NCBI RefSeq assembly: GCF_029168945.1
Contig: NC_083605.1
Location: 1,929,280 to 1,993,279 of the forward strand
DNA length: 64,000 bases
Reading direction: 5' to 3'
Source of the DNA: Cannabis sativa
Lineage: Eukaryota; Streptophyta; Magnoliopsida; Rosales; Cannabaceae
In this document: positions 10,020 to 22,940 of the stretch, piece after piece
Layout of the letters: every line of letters begins with the position of its first letter
Position numbering within the stretch: position 1 is the stretch's first letter
The notes under the pieces: model-generated
Seen by the model: the letters and a program-made list of their open reading frames with translations, nothing else
What the model was told of the DNA's origin: nothing
Databases searched by the model: none
Program-made: the position numbers and the translations under genes

Positions 10020-11661
10020 ATCTAACATAGTTTATTTTCCAAGGTCTTTCAACAAACTGATACAGTGTCCCGTTTAGGCGAGATTCAAAGCATCATCCAT
10101 TGAATAGAGTTGTCAACTCATCTAAAATGATAACCATTCTAGCAACCTTTTATTCGATCAAGATTTGAATTCAGCGTTGTCCCGTTTAGGCGAGAGTCAA
10201 GGCAATTCTATCGTATGAGCTTCCATCATTGTTCCATAATTTGCAAGTCAAGTATGGTCGCCACCATTAGGGTGATCCTTACCATACAAAATACTTACAA
10301 ACTACTTATCTTTCGAGATTAAACGGTGCGAAATTGCTAATGAATGTTCCTCCATTAGGGAGGATTACTCACTAAAACAAACGCGATGTAAAACCAACAA
10401 TGGAGATCGAATCTCTCTTGATTAAAAGCTCATTATTTTTTAAAAAAAATATGTATTTTGTATAATCATTTTATTCGATATTATAATTATGAAAAATTAC
10501 AAATTAAAGTTGGTTTAAATAAAAAATCAACTTCAATTAATTTTCAATTATTATTTAATTCGAAAAATAAATTCGAATAAATATCGAACAAGTTCCATAT
10601 TATAATAATGAAAAATTACAAATCAAAGTTGGTTTAAATAAAAAATCAACTTTAATTAAATTTCAATTATTATTTAAATTCAAAAAATAAATTCGAATAT
10701 AATGGAACAAATTTGAAAATATCTTGTTTAAGTTGTTTTAGAAGAATCTGAAAAAAATCAACTTAAATATCTTTCAAATCAGATTTAATTAAATTAAAAT
10801 TAAGTTGTAACCACTTAATTTGAAAATATTCTATTTTAAGTTAATATTCGAAAAGATATTAACTTTAAAAATATCTTAAGAATCTTAATAACCAATGCCT
10901 AAAATTCCTCAACTTAATTTTGAAATTTTAAATCCAAAAGATATTCAGATTTAAGTTGGTTAGTTGTAGATAACTAAATATCAACTTAAATAGGAATTTT
11001 TAATGAAAAATTTAAATTAAGCTTCAGAAAGAATCTAGATGGTTATAATTCTATATTTAATTAAATACAAGAAAATACATATAGTTTAGCTTAGAATATA
11101 AAATTCTTTAAACTATGGTTTTCTTAAATTAATTTCAAAATAAATGAAATTAATTATGTTGCTAATCAATTTTATTAGGTTAAACTAATGTGATTAACCT
11201 AATACAGTTATTCAAATCAGGCAAATGGGCCTTCACAATTGGGGTGGTTCATGTGGGGGTGCTGGATTCAGTATGTCGTACCCGCTACTATGGCTCCCAA
11301 CTCTCACACAAGGCCCAAAAGAGAGGAATTTAACCTTAAAATGAACAACTGTTATTAATTGAATAGGCCCAAAAATTAAATGGGCCTAAATAAAATCTAT
11401 CAAGAACTATGATATTTTATTTAGCAACAACAACCTATATGCATCTATAATGAAATTAAACACATAGGCTACACAGGCACACTTTGGATGGGTCCTATCA
11501 TGTTGCTAGGTCATACACAGATGAAAGAAGATTGTAAATATACCTGTTACAAATTATTTACTTGACCAAGGGAGCCATGAGTTAAAATAAGATCATTGGA
11601 TCTGTCAACAAGTTAACCATGGCCATTTGCAATCAAGCAATAATAGGTTTTAAAAACTTAC
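10020..11661 (-). other. Copia A leader, gag-proximal part
   Basis: This is untranslated leader in minus orientation. It contains a structured block (10,041-10,425) with the paired GTCCCGTTTAGGCGAG motif at 10,067 and 10,179. AT-rich DNA follows (10,430-11,210), then a second conserved block (11,220-11,540) shared with copia E and D. The leader is cut at 11,661 by the gypsy insertion and resumes at 30,502. Confidence 0.8.
11657..11661. repeat. TSD (CTTAC) of the gypsy element, left copy
   Basis: CTTAC at 11,657-11,661 matches CTTAC at 30,502-30,506. The uninterrupted target context can be read in copia E near 25,573-25,600, which proves the insertion point. Confidence 0.92.
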
Positions 11662-12443
11662 TGTTGACCGAGGTTTTCGGCAACTATTAAAATATAATTA
11701 TAATAATGAGCTGTAAGAAAGTGAGATGAAGACTTTTTACGTGGTTGGGGCGTTAATGAGCCTTAGTCCACGAGCCACTGCTATTAATGGATGTATTTAA
11801 TACAGATTCTACACTTGAGAGAATGTTTTTCTCTTAAATACAGAGAATGTTCTTGGTGAGTTTTTTCTCTTCTTGCTCTTTTGCAACCAAGATTCTCCGA
11901 CCCCATTAAATGAGCTTTGAGGGGGTATTTATAGTGTTTTGGTGGGGTAATCCCTAGAATTGTTCTTACACATGTATCTGTAAGTATCCATAAAGTTGGG
12001 CATTTCCGATGAATATACCATGGGTGATGCATGGTCAAATCCCTAGGTGCTGTAGGGTTTTTATGGAGAATGTCCTTTTTGTCTTATGATTGACGTGACT
12101 CTTCGCAGAGTAGCCGTCGCTAGACTTAAATGATCATTATCCGTAGCGCCGCTGTTCGGGGGTTGTGCCGTCAGACTTTATTGCGTGTTACAGTCCCAAC
12201 ACGCTTCCTCCCATGCAGCATTAAATGCGACTTGATTTCTCGGGAGAGACCTGACACATCCCGGAGGGCCTTCACGCTATACTAGCTTCCAGGAGTAACT
12301 TGTACTCCGGGTGTCTCCTCCGGGACCCATGCTAATAGCGCTTCCTGGTGGCATAAAAAGACTTAGCAAATCTTTCCAAGTTATCTGATCCACGTGTCCC
12401 CTCTTGACTGGTCCACGTATTTTGGGCGAATTTTGGAGCAACA
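11662..12443 (-). repeat. 3' LTR of the gypsy element
   Basis: This 782 bp LTR starts TGTTGACCGAGG and ends GGAGCAACA in plus coordinates. The final 95 bp recur identically at 30,407-30,501. A minus-strand TATA box (TATAAATAC) lies at 11,926-11,934. A polypurine tract adjoins at 12,444. Confidence 0.9.
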
Positions 12444-12458
12444 TTTACCCCCCAAGCC
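12444..12458 (-). promoter_or_regulatory. Gypsy polypurine tract
   Basis: The minus strand reads GGCTTGGGGGGTAAA directly before the 3' LTR, the expected primer for plus-strand synthesis. Confidence 0.85.
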
Positions 12459-12877
12459 TTGTTTACTTAGTAAAAATAAACCAAGGCTTGTTCAAGTGTC
12501 TCCGGTTGACCCCTCGTTTCCCTAGCTCGAGCCTCGAGCGCGTGGGGGCACATTAAATGATGTCATTTAATGCAGCAATATGCTTGTTTGCAGGAATGTT
12601 TCCAGCCGCCTCCTCGGTCTTCTGATACGACTTGGGGGCGCGTGAAGGTGTGTCTAATAATGGCATTAAATGCGGCGATTCGCTTTTGCAGAGGTCGATT
12701 CATTTCACGCCCCATGATTGATGCGGCGCATTGATGGTGTCAGACGGATACTCAAACGTTTCCACCGCCTTAATGGTAGATTGATCTGGTCCGTTGATCT
12801 TTTGGGAATTCGAATCGTGCGTTTCCCCCACCGTGCGATTGGTAGGTGAAGACGCCTGTTCCTCATGCACTTTTGCC

Positions 12878-12884
12878 TATAAAA
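12878..12884 (+). promoter_or_regulatory. TATA box of the antisense gene
   Basis: TATAAAA on the plus strand lies about 650 bp before the first ATG of the antisense ORF and about 200 bp before a good splice donor. It is spaced as a normal Pol II promoter would be, and lies outside the LTR. Confidence 0.55.
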
Positions 12885-13080
12885 GCCACCATCTTTCCCT
12901 CATTTCGGTTACTTTCCATTCCTTGCCATTTCTGCTCGAATTTCTCAGAGAGAAAATTCCTCAAAGTAGCACAAACTGCTTTAACACTCAAACACTTCTT
13001 TTATTTCTAGTGTTCGATTTTGCCAGTGCTTCTCAACTCTCACTCAACCACGCTCAGTACCCCCAGTTCAACAATCAACT

Positions 13081-13524
13081 GTAAGTTTCTTGCATCTTTA
13101 GATAATAACATGCTTACATTTACTTCGTTTGTTTTCTGGGTTCGCACTTAGAGGCTTCTGGGTGTGTGAGTGTTTAAGTTCTTCGAGTTCTGCTTTATGT
13201 TTGCTGTGTTAGTTGTAGAGTCGCCATTGCCATGCCTCTGTTGTAGGCATACAGCTTTGTTTGAAGAAGGCCATGTGTTCTTCGTTTAGCAATTGCTTAG
13301 GGCATAGGAAGGCTTTTCTCTTTTCTTTTCCTTTTTGCAAAACCACTTTTCTGCGATTTTACTGCACCCGACACTTGTTCAGGGATTCTCTCCTGAGTTT
13401 CCCAGGTGACACGTGTCCGGAGGGGGCCTCTTTCCAGCGGTTAGGGGACCCCCACTCCCTTTTTTCTGATTTAGGGTTTGGTATGGGGCCTAACTGCTGG
13501 GTTTTTTCTTTTTGTTTTTCTCAG
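13081..13524 (+). other. Predicted 5' UTR intron of the antisense gene
   Basis: The donor GTAAGT at 13,081 and the acceptor TTTTTCTCAG ending at 13,524, preceded by a T-rich tract, define a 444 bp intron. It ends 8 bp before the ATG at 13,533. Confidence 0.55.
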
Positions 13525-15048
13525 AACATAAAATGTCTGCTTCTGGCTCGAAATCTTCGAAGAAGAAAGGGAAAAACATAGCCACCCTGGAGGAGGTTTC
13601 TCTGGGACCCGTTGCCCAGGAAGGGTACAAGTCCCGCGCCACTGGTTGGGAAGCGGCCGAGCTTCGATCGACCCTGACTTGCCCTCACCAGCTGGAGAAC
13701 ATCATTAATGTGGCTGGGATCAAACCCTCTACCTCAGGGACCTTCCACCGGCCTCCTCGTGACTCGGAGACGCCTAATCACAACTATGACGGCTTCGGGG
13801 CTTGGAGTCAGACCCATTTGATGGTCGGTGCCATGCTCCCGCTCCAGGATTACTTTGTGAATTTTCTTGTATTTGTCGGCCTTGCGCCATACCAACTTAT
13901 TCCTCAAGCTTACCGCCTGCTCTCAGGCTTATTTATTTTTTACACCGCCCGCGGCTGGGGGTCTCCCGGCCGGCGGAAATTTTATATTTTTATGAACTTG
14001 TATCCGTCCCCAAGAAAGGGGACAAACTTAAGGATGGTTTTTATGGGTTCGGATCCACCACGCTAACGAGGGGATGGTTCCATATAATGGCGGACTCATG
14101 TTAAGGAGTACCGCCACCGATTTTTCTTCTCGTCCGGGTTCAGGGCCGTGGACCACCCGGAGCTTCTCACGGAGTGGGTGCGGATCCCACCTTACCAGCG
14201 GACGCTCCCCACTCAGGCTTTCCTTCGAAGGGCCCAAGCCTTCGCCTCCTACGACCATGCCGATCTTGATGTCGGGGGCCTGGTCACCACGGAGAATTGT
14301 AGAAAGGCTAAACTTATCCTTTCTCATCAATCCGTGGATGACTCCAACCTCTCCAAGGTCATCTGCCCTAATGTGAGGGCGCCGGTTGCGGAGAAGGCCT
14401 TCCGGGATGAGCTCATTGCTACGGCAGAGAAGAAATACCAAGATTATCTCTACTGGAAGGCCCAGGAGAAGGCGTACTCTAAGGCCCAGGCTGCCTCTGG
14501 GAGAGGGCTTCGCGTGGGGAGTCCGGTGGTGCGAAGGAGCCAAGCCATTGGCGGGAAGTCCGAGGCAAAATTTTTTGACAAGATTCTTCAAGAAGAGATT
14601 GGGGGTCCTTCCGCCGGGGGGCCCCTTCGTCTTGAAGGTTCTTCTGAGAACCAGACTTCCCGGCCTCAGCCTTCAGCCCCCGAACCAAACTCGGGTGCTC
14701 CCGGTGCTAGCACTTCCGGTGCCGGTGGTAAGTCTCCCTTGATAATTCACTATGTCCCTTCCGTTGATGAATATACCAGTCATAGGCCCATAGGGTTCGA
14801 CGAGCGTCTCCGTAGGTTTAAGATGCCGTCGACCCGGTGGGGAGATCATTTGAAGGAATTTTATTTTACGAACTTAGGAGATTACCTAGGTCGGTCCCGG
14901 ATGGGCCCCGGCCCTCCGGAACCTATTCCCTTAGGTCCGTCGGCTTACATAGCGTCCAGCTGGTTTCGGCCCTCGGACAATTACCTTGGAGATGATACTG
15001 CCAGCATTAAAGTTCGGGACTTTGCTAGGGCCGAATTAGGAAGTTCGG

Positions 15049-15127
15049 GTAGGAGTAGTTTATTTGCTGCACCTTTTATAAGCAGTTTCTCACGAACTTC
15101 TAACACTTGCTTATTTTATTGGAACAG
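15049..15127 (+). other. Predicted coding intron 1 of the antisense gene
   Basis: The donor GTAGGA and the acceptor GGAACAG bound 79 bp. Joining the exons gives an in-frame read (SSG then TSMDAI), whereas reading through changes frame and composition. Confidence 0.7.
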
Positions 15128-15891
15128 GTACCTCCATGGATGCCATCCTGGAACAGCTTGCCGGGGTTCATACTCCCGTGGCTCCTCCGGCTTTCACCCC
15201 CTCTCCCCCGGCTCCTTCCTTGAAGGTTCCTTCCGGCGCTCCTCCCGAAACCATTGACTTAGTGGATGACGAGGAGGTGCTTCCGGGAGAAGGCCAAGGG
15301 AAAGGGTGGGACTTCTCGGAGGAAGCCGCCGAGGGTACTGGAGAGCCTCAAGCCCTTCCAGTGGTAGCAGAGGAGGACGAGGAGGAGCCTGAAGTGGCTC
15401 TGATTCGCAAGCGTAAGGGCAAGATGATTGCCCAGGACGAGCCGAAGAGGCCTCGGAGGGCCGACACTCCTGCTCATGGCCTAGACGGCGGGGTTTCTCC
15501 GATGGAGGAAAATCCTGCTCCTCCTCACATTGATCTTACCCCGATTCCGGGGGATGAGGTGAGGCAGGAGCTTCGCATAGCCAAACACAACTACGCTATG
15601 GATGAGTACTCCCGGGGGTATGCCGAGGTGGAGGCCCTTAGGAGGATTCTGCGGGCTGAGGTTGAGGCGAGCATCAACCATCCGGACTATCATGATCCGT
15701 GGAACCTCAACCTGGACCCTTTAACGGACTGGTTCCGTCCCCTCCTAGGGCCCACTTTGGCTCCCTTTGCCGCGGAAATGACCGGTGAGTTCGCTTCTCA
15801 GCTTACACGCTGTGCGCCCAAGCGGTTTGCCACTTGCGCTTCCCTGAACTCCATCTTCCAGGTCCAGGACCTCAGCCATTCCCTCACAGTG

Positions 15892-15986
15892 GTAAGTACT
15901 TTGCAATTTTTTGCGTTTCCTTTTTGTTGTTTGTATTTTGTTTTCTTCCTTTGAGAAATTTTTCCTTATACCCCGTTATGGTTCAG
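15892..15986 (+). other. Predicted coding intron 2 of the antisense gene
   Basis: The donor GTAAGT and the acceptor GGTTCAG bound 95 bp of T-rich sequence. Joining in phase 0 links LTVV to LAAEAGRLSRN. Confidence 0.75.
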
Positions 15987-16849
15987 CTTGCTGCTGAGGC
16001 TGGTCGCCTCTCCAGGAACATCATAAACCATGGCTTCGCTCTGTCCGACTTTGGGGACATGAACGACGTCAGGAAGGTCCTCCAAGACCTCACAGCGGAG
16101 AGGCAGATCTACCAGGAGGCTGCCGAGCGCCAGGAAGCAGCGGCCAAGGCCAAGGAAGAGAAGGCCAAGGCCAAGGAAGAGGAGGCCACCCGGAGGGAGG
16201 CTCAGGCGGAGGCCATGATCCAGGCCGAGGCCCAGCGGAGAGGCAGGATGGAGGCCCATCATCAGGAGGAACTAAGGGCTCGAAGCCCAGGGGCTGCCGA
16301 GAAGGCCAGGCGAGATCTTCGGGAGGCCAGGGAGGCTTTGGATGAAATGGCCGCCAAGGTGAGGTCTCTAGAGGAGACTCACCAGTCGGATATCGAATCC
16401 AAGGCCGCTCTAGCTGCGGAGTTGAAGGAGCTTCGGGACTACAAAGATCAGTCTACCAGGAAGGCCAAGAGGGCCGAGCTCCTTTCTCCTGTCTCCTGCG
16501 CCCGGTGCCCGAAGCGCTTTGATGATGGTGTCTACATGGCTTGGGCCACCAATGATCAGAGTATCAAGCTTACTTTTTATCCCAAACCCGAGGACATGAT
16601 TGCCAAATTTCGGGAAAAGAAGAAGAGGCTTGATGCTGAGCTTGAGGCACGGATTGGACCTCGTCTTCCACCGCGGGCTGACTGAGCTGCCGTATTATTG
16701 ACCCAGATTCTACCCGTTCTTCTTATAACTTTTTTTTTTGTTTGTACATATTTGCTGCTGCCTTAGAACAATTTACATATAGGCGGCAGCTTTTATTTGA
16801 AGGGGAGACAATTATATCTTAAGGCCTGTCCCCGGGCCATTTACATGTG

Positions 16850-17100
16850 TATGACCTACCCTTCGGGCTAGGATATTTTTTTTTATTTATATATATGCGA
16901 TCTTTTTTTTTTCACACTTATATATTTCAACCTGTCCTTTGGCTCAGGGTTTTTATACTTACGCTCTTTATTTTTGCGCATATTTTTTGACCTGCCCTTT
17001 GGGTCAGGATATTTTACTTAGATTGACCTGCCCTTTGGGTCAGGATATTTTACTTAGATTGACCTGCCCTTTGGGTCAGGATATTTTACTTAGATTGTTT
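16850..17100 (+). repeat. 36 bp tandem repeat with near-palindromic core
   Basis: Three consecutive 36 bp units start at 16,989, 17,025 and 17,061. Each holds CCTGCCCTTTGGGTCAGG, which is nearly its own reverse complement. Diverged copies lie upstream near 16,851 and 16,929. The array lies in the 3' UTR of the antisense gene and downstream of integrase on the other strand. Confidence 0.85.
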
Positions 17101-17295
17101 TTGTTTGTCCGTGCGGTATACCCTAGTACCCCCCTGAGTGGCATAGAAACTTTGTTTTTAAGGCACTCGGTTTTATTTAATATAGAGGAGGCATACATTT
17201 GGACGGTACAAACCCTTTGAACAAAATCTAAGTTTAATTCGCTACTGGTAATATTTTCTGAGGTGATCGGCATTCCAGGCTCTTGGGACAGTAGT

Positions 17296-18369
17296 TCAGT
17301 CCATTCTTTTCAGTTTGTAAGTGCCAGAACCGATTTCGTCCTCGATTTCATATGGTCCTTCCCAATTTGGTCCAAGTACCCCCACTCCGGGTTCTTGGGT
17401 GGCTGGGAAAACCCTTCTTAGGACCATATCCCCAATAGCGAATTTTCTATTTTTAACCTTGGAGTTAAAATACTTGGTCACCTTCTTTTGATAAGCGGCC
17501 ATCCGTATTTGGGACTCATCCCGGAGTTCTTCGACTTGATCCAGAGCTTCTTGGAGCAGGGCCTGATTGGTGGCCGGATCGTAAGTCGTCCTCCTGTGGG
17601 ATGGGAATAATGTTTCCACCGGGACCATTGCTTCACAACCGTACGCCATTGAGAACGGCGAGTGACCGGTTGTGGTTCTGGGGGTCGTCCGGTAGGCCCA
17701 CAATACCCTCGGCAGTTCTTCCGGCCAGTTATTTTTACAGGCCAGCAGCTTCTTTTTCAAGGTGACCTTTAGGATTTTATTGACTGCTTCCGCCTGGCCA
17801 TTTGTTTGAGGCCGGGCTCCCGCGGAGAAGCTTTTCACTACTCCGTGTTGGTTGCAAAAGTCAGTAAATTCCTCGCAATCAAATTGCTTTCCATTGTCTG
17901 AGACTATCTTGTGAGGCAAGCCGTATCGACACACTATGTTTTTGATAACAAAGTCCAACGCCTTCTTAGCAGTTATTGTCTTCATAGGCTCAGCCTCTGT
18001 CCACTTGGTGAAGTAGTCCACTGCTACTATTGCATACTTTACCCCTCCTTTTCCCGTAGGTAGAGACCCGATGAGATCTATGCCCCAGACCGCGAAGGGC
18101 CAGGGGCTGGTCATCAAAGTGATCTCATTTGGAGGAGCTCTCGGTATGTTCGCGTACCTTTGGCACGAGTCACACTTTTGGACATAGTCTATACAATCTT
18201 TTTTCATTGTTGGCCAGAAGTATCCCTGCCTCAATATTTTCTTTGAGAGGCTGGGTCCTCCCGTATGATCTCCACAGAACCCTTCATGGACCTCCAGCAT
18301 GATTTGTCTAGCTTCAGGGTCCGATACACACCTTAAATAAGGCATGCTGAGTCCTCTCCGGTAGAGAAT
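17296..18369 (-). pseudogene. Gypsy integrase (C-terminal part of pol)
   Basis: The minus strand encodes a Ty3/gypsy integrase. An HHCC zinc-binding region (HEGFCGDHTGG...CDSCQRY) comes first. The catalytic core follows, with WGIDLIGSLP, VSDNGKQFD and the Glu in NGQAEAVNK (D,D,E). A C-terminal DNA-binding part ends at KLKRMD, with the stop at 17,296. The reading is open throughout. It begins abruptly at LYRRGLSMPYLRC, where copia E was inserted; the preceding residues (HRYVMMDQIL) are at 28,667. This exon-like piece alone is intact but severed from RT. Confidence 0.93.
18365..18369. repeat. TSD (AGAAT) of copia E, left copy
   Basis: AGAAT here matches 28,662-28,666. Removing copia E and one copy restores the gypsy pol frame. 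Confidence 0.95.
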
Positions 18370-20263
18370 TGTTAGAAATTATTTTACCAGGATCTTAGAT
18401 CTACTCACAAGTATGTTTATTAACATCCTAAATATGAACTTTCTAAAACGATGAATTAAACACATATAAAGTTTAAGAAACCTTACATTGGGTGCAGCGG
18501 AATATAATGACTCCTTCCGTTCAGATATCTAGCCCTTGATTCCTTTCTGTAGCAGAGCATTATCAATATCTGAACCTGGATCTCTTTCTCTGAATCTTTG
18601 ATGCTGAAACTCCTTTGCTGATGATCTTTCTTCACGATCTTCCTCACTATGATTGAGGTATCACTTGATGTGTGTGGGCACTACTCATACACTAAGGATT
18701 TCGAAATTATCAAGGAAGAAGAGAGAGAGTGGTCAGCTAAAGATAGGGAGAGAGAAGGCTCAATTTTTCTGAATAGAAAAAGTCAGAAGAAAAGTGTGTA
18801 ATTTTCCTGAAGCCTTCACTATCTATTTATAGCATTCCACTAGGGTTTGATTTGAATTATTTGTCATTAAAATAATGAAAAAATCAGTTTAAATTTCCTA
18901 CAAAAGTGGCTGGCCCTACACTTAGTGGATTGGGCCTTGCTTTTTGCAATTTTGCAATTTTAACACCTTTTGTATCTGATTTTCTCAAAAATGCCAATTT
19001 CCTAATTCAACCATTTAAATGCCAATTCTAACTATTTAATAACTATAAATAATTATTAAATAATATTGTCATTTATCATATTTATTAATTGAACCATACA
19101 AAGTATCATAATTAACAAATATGCCCCTATAAACTCTTTCTTTACAATTTCGCCCTTACTTAGTGAAAAATTCACAAATAGACATAGTCTAATTTGAGAA
19201 TTATAATTGATTAATCAAAACCAATTACATGAGTCTTACAAGCAATATTATCTCAACTAGTGGGGGGACCATGGGTCTATATAACCGAGCTTCCAATAAG
19301 TAGATCAAGAATTTAGCACTAAAATTCACTAACTTATTAATTCTTCGTTGAATCCACGCATAGAACTTAGAATTGCACTCTCAGTATATAGAATGCTCTA
19401 TATGTTCCACCATATAGACACATCATTAGTTATCCATTGTTATAATCCTAATTTGATCAATGATCCTCTATATGAATGATCTACACTGTAAAGGGATTAA
19501 ATTACCGTTACACCCTACAATGTATTTATTCCTTAAAACACTTGACCCCGTATAAATGATATTTCAGCTTATGTGAAATGAGTACTCCACCATTTATGTT
19601 CGTTTGGTCAAGCTCGAAGGAGATCATCCTTTGCTTACTATTCGCCAGATAGAAGCTATAGATTCCATGTTTATGATAGCGCTCCCACTCAATTGCACTA
19701 CCGTGTTCCCAAAATGTACGTATCACCCTGACCTAAAAGTAGGCTTAACTGACAAATCAAAGAACACGAATAGCCTTTCAAGATTGAGCCTAATCATATC
19801 AGGATTAAGATCATTTGATCTAGGATCAACTAGGCGATATTGACTTGAATAGATATTACGGTAAGTTTAATAAATCTAAATCAAAGTTCAATATCGGTCC
19901 CTTCCGATGCATACTCCATGCATCCAACCTGAGCTTTACTTTAACCAATGTTCTGGAAAGAACATAGCACTTCTCCAAATGCAAGTAAACTCTTGTTGTA
20001 GATTATCATATCAGTAAAACCCTGTGTCTGATAAATCTAGGAAACTTTATTCACATAGTCATGTTTACTTTCCAATGTGTTGACGGCACAATAAACAGGA
20101 TCAAGTATGTGAAAAGGGTTTCAGATGAATTTATACATTATGTACATATAATCATGAAATAAATCATGTGAACCATGCAACATTAAATGTTATTTCTGAT
20201 CTATATTAATAAGTAAATCTGATTATATTGAAATGAGTTTTATTTAGGGCATAAAACCCAACA
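18370..20263 (-). repeat. 3' LTR of copia E
   Basis: This 1,894 bp LTR has the family ends TGTT...CAACA. Its first bases read TGTTAGAAA where its partner has TGTTGGAAT. Confidence 0.95.
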
Positions 20264-20278
20264 AACTCCCACTTGCAC
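20264..20278 (-). promoter_or_regulatory. Copia E polypurine tract
   Basis: The minus strand reads GTGCAAGTGGGAGTT immediately before the 3' LTR. The same tract occurs in copia D at 62,141. Confidence 0.85.
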
Positions 20279-22940
20279 TAATATAAAACAAAAAGTACGT
20301 TTCAATTAATCTCAACACCTTGATATACAAAACCAGTGTAGTAGTAGTAAACTCCTCGTAATAGGATCTGAAAGGTTGAATTAACCACAACCTTTTCTCC
20401 ATCATTACTCTTCCTTTAATCACAAAATCATTGATAATGTGAAATTCCTCTCTATATGTCTACTCTCTTGGGATACTGGATTCTATACCTTTGGCAACTA
20501 CTTTTGGTTAATTAGGAAATTAACACTAGTAGTTTAAGGCAGTTTGGAATGATGCCAAAATGTATAGAACTTTCCTTAGACTGAATAAGTACCTTTCCTG
20601 CAGCTTTAACATTCAGTCTCTCTCTGGTAGACCTAGAGACTTCAGATAGGTTTTTACACTTCTCCAAAATCACTATTCCACCCCCAGAGTAACCACCATC
20701 TTATCAGAAAAATTTACTAGCACAAAGGCAAATTTTTTGAAATCTGATATGGTGTAGTCTAAGAGTTTTAAACACACCCTTATAGACTAACATATAGTTC
20801 CACTTCTTAATCTTAGGATTTACTTGATTGTCTTCCAATGTTCTTCTCCTGGATCAATCTGATACCTACTCATTACTCCCACTCAACAACAGGTGTCTGG
20901 TCTAAGGCATACAAAAGCATATCTAAGACCTCTCACTGTTGATATAAGAAATTCTTTCATGGCTTTATCTTTTCTGGAATAGTTAAGACCTTTCCTTAGA
21001 TAAATAAAATCTATACCTAAGAAGTTGTGAAGCTTCTATAGATTGCCATTAGAAAGAAAATGCTTCAGCATCTTACTAAAGTAAGTTGCTTGCATTAGAG
21101 TAAGTAATTACCAAGTATACCACAAGCCATAGGTTTAGATAAACTCAAACCTATAATACTAGGAACAGGAAGTTTGTTAAGTCCATTGAATAGACTTATA
21201 AACGAAAATTTCCTTTTATGTCCTTGTAATAGAAAACTTTAGGTTACTCCATGTGAATGGATTAAACCATAGTTCTATTGGCTTTTCTTCTTAGTTTCTT
21301 ATCTTGACAATCCATTACTTGTTTAAACTCACAATGGATTTTAATCACTAGTGTCTCCCAAGTCATAAGAAAGTGAGTTCCTAGAAACTCTCCCACTACG
21401 ACAAGGTACCGTGAATTATGTCAAAGAAAACTAAATGGTATTGATCTCTTCGGTTGTGACAAGACAACAGAGGCAGTGGGATCATCATATGTTATATAAG
21501 ATGATAGAACACTTTTGGAATCAAGAATTAAATATCTCCTTTATTTGCTACTTGTTTTTCAGACTTAGTCATTTTCTTAGAAAAGTAGTATTTATTTGAA
21601 CAAACACTTTCTTATCTACTGACAATGGGATGGTCCACCCCTAATCACTTAGAATAGCTAAGAAACCATGGTTAACAGTTCTAACTTTTCTTAAGATTTT
21701 GATTAGGTCATCCATGAATCTAGTAATGATTTACATTAAGTATAGAATCATTACATCATTCTGAAATCGTATTACCATAGAAGGAATTAGGCAACGACTA
21801 GTAACTAATCATCAACATGCAACTCGAAATTTCTGGGGAAGTAAGTTTGGATATAATTCAAAAATCAAATTAATGATCTTTGAACTGCATATCTACTAAC
21901 TATTTCTCCACCCCTATCAGTTCGCAAGATCTTTAACCACTTACCTTAATGGTTTTAACCATCGTTAGAAATTAATGAAATTTTTCAAACATTTCAAATT
22001 TCTTGCAAAAAGGTATAATCTAGAGTTATCGTTTGAAGAATACAACGAAAAACTCATATCCACCCCTGAATGTATATCCATCTGCGAATGAGATGAATTA
22101 CTTTCAGTGGATATAGGCATATTAACTCTTTGCAGAGATTGATCTTGTCAAATCCACTATGAACAAGATATAAATGCCATAGATTAAAAAAAATGTGGTA
22201 GTGTCTTTTGATGACATAGGTTTAGTTACATCAAAGAGTTCTTAGAATACTGCAAGTGGATCCTGGTCACAGAATACCTAACTCATATTCCATACAGTTT
22301 TAATCCATTAATAGAAGATGGATATTAAACACTTGAGAAAGTGTAACTGTATTGTATCTGGAATTAGAAATATAAGAAAATTTCTGTTTGGATTCTAAAA
22401 TTAAAGTCAAAGACTTAAATTCAACCAAATATAATGAGTAATTCTTTCTTGGACCACCACTACTAATACAAACTCTAAGTCAGATTTGCCCATACAAGTA
22501 GGAGATTTCTAAGATTGAGGATTTATATCAATTGGGAATAGAATTTCGGGATTATAATCATATGCGTCATTTAATTTCTTAAGAGAAAATATAATGACAT
22601 GAAATGATTTATAGACCATTCATCCAATGATATATTATTGAGCTAATTCGAAATGAATAAGCTAAGAGGAATTAGGATAATTTCGTTTATAAATAAGAAT
22701 CCAACGATGCTTCGATTAGCGAAAGACAAAGTAATCTTATTTATGTAATCTTCTTGTTTCATATTGTAAAAATACTAGTCTAAGGTGTCATCAATTGATG
22801 AACAGTTAGATGTCGCATATACAATACTTATCTTTCGAGATCTTACACTATTATGTATGTCTAATGGTGAAAATCCATTAGGGATTTATCTCATTAGAAA
22901 AACAAACATGTTAGACCAACAATGAAGATTCGAAATTAAA
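20279..22940 (-). pseudogene. Scrambled pol-derived region of copia E
   Basis: Short stretches match copia A pol on the minus strand. One example is the CTTCTCCAAAATCACTATTCC phrase near 20,661 (RNase H region). Another is the CTATCAGTTCGCAAGATCTTTAA phrase near 21,914 (integrase region). Many indels and substitutions leave no reading frame longer than about 60 codons. No gag is recognisable. Confidence 0.75.

Larger units (their letters stand above)
13533..16685 (+). pseudogene. Antisense ORF of Tat gypsy (gypsy-type putative transposase domain)
   Basis: This gene runs opposite to pol, between integrase and the 3' LTR. The product starts MSASGSKSSKKKGK, with a basic N-terminus. A plant gypsy-associated domain follows (the family often called putative gypsy-type transposon, Transposase_28), with LPLQDYFVNFLVFVGLAPYQ. 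Next come a long Pro/Ser/acidic linker and a Lys/Glu/Ala-rich coiled coil (about 16,080-16,480). Two short introns keep the frame: 15,049-15,127 and 15,892-15,986, both GT-AG. Single-base frameshifts near 13,980 and 14,088 break the first exon. Such extra antisense ORFs are known in Tat elements; their role is unknown. Codon usage is GC-rich compared with the surroundings. Confidence 0.8.

Noticed and set aside
13802..14104. Separate 100-codon gene overlapping the antisense ORF
   Set aside because: It is the same protein continued in another frame after a one-base shift.
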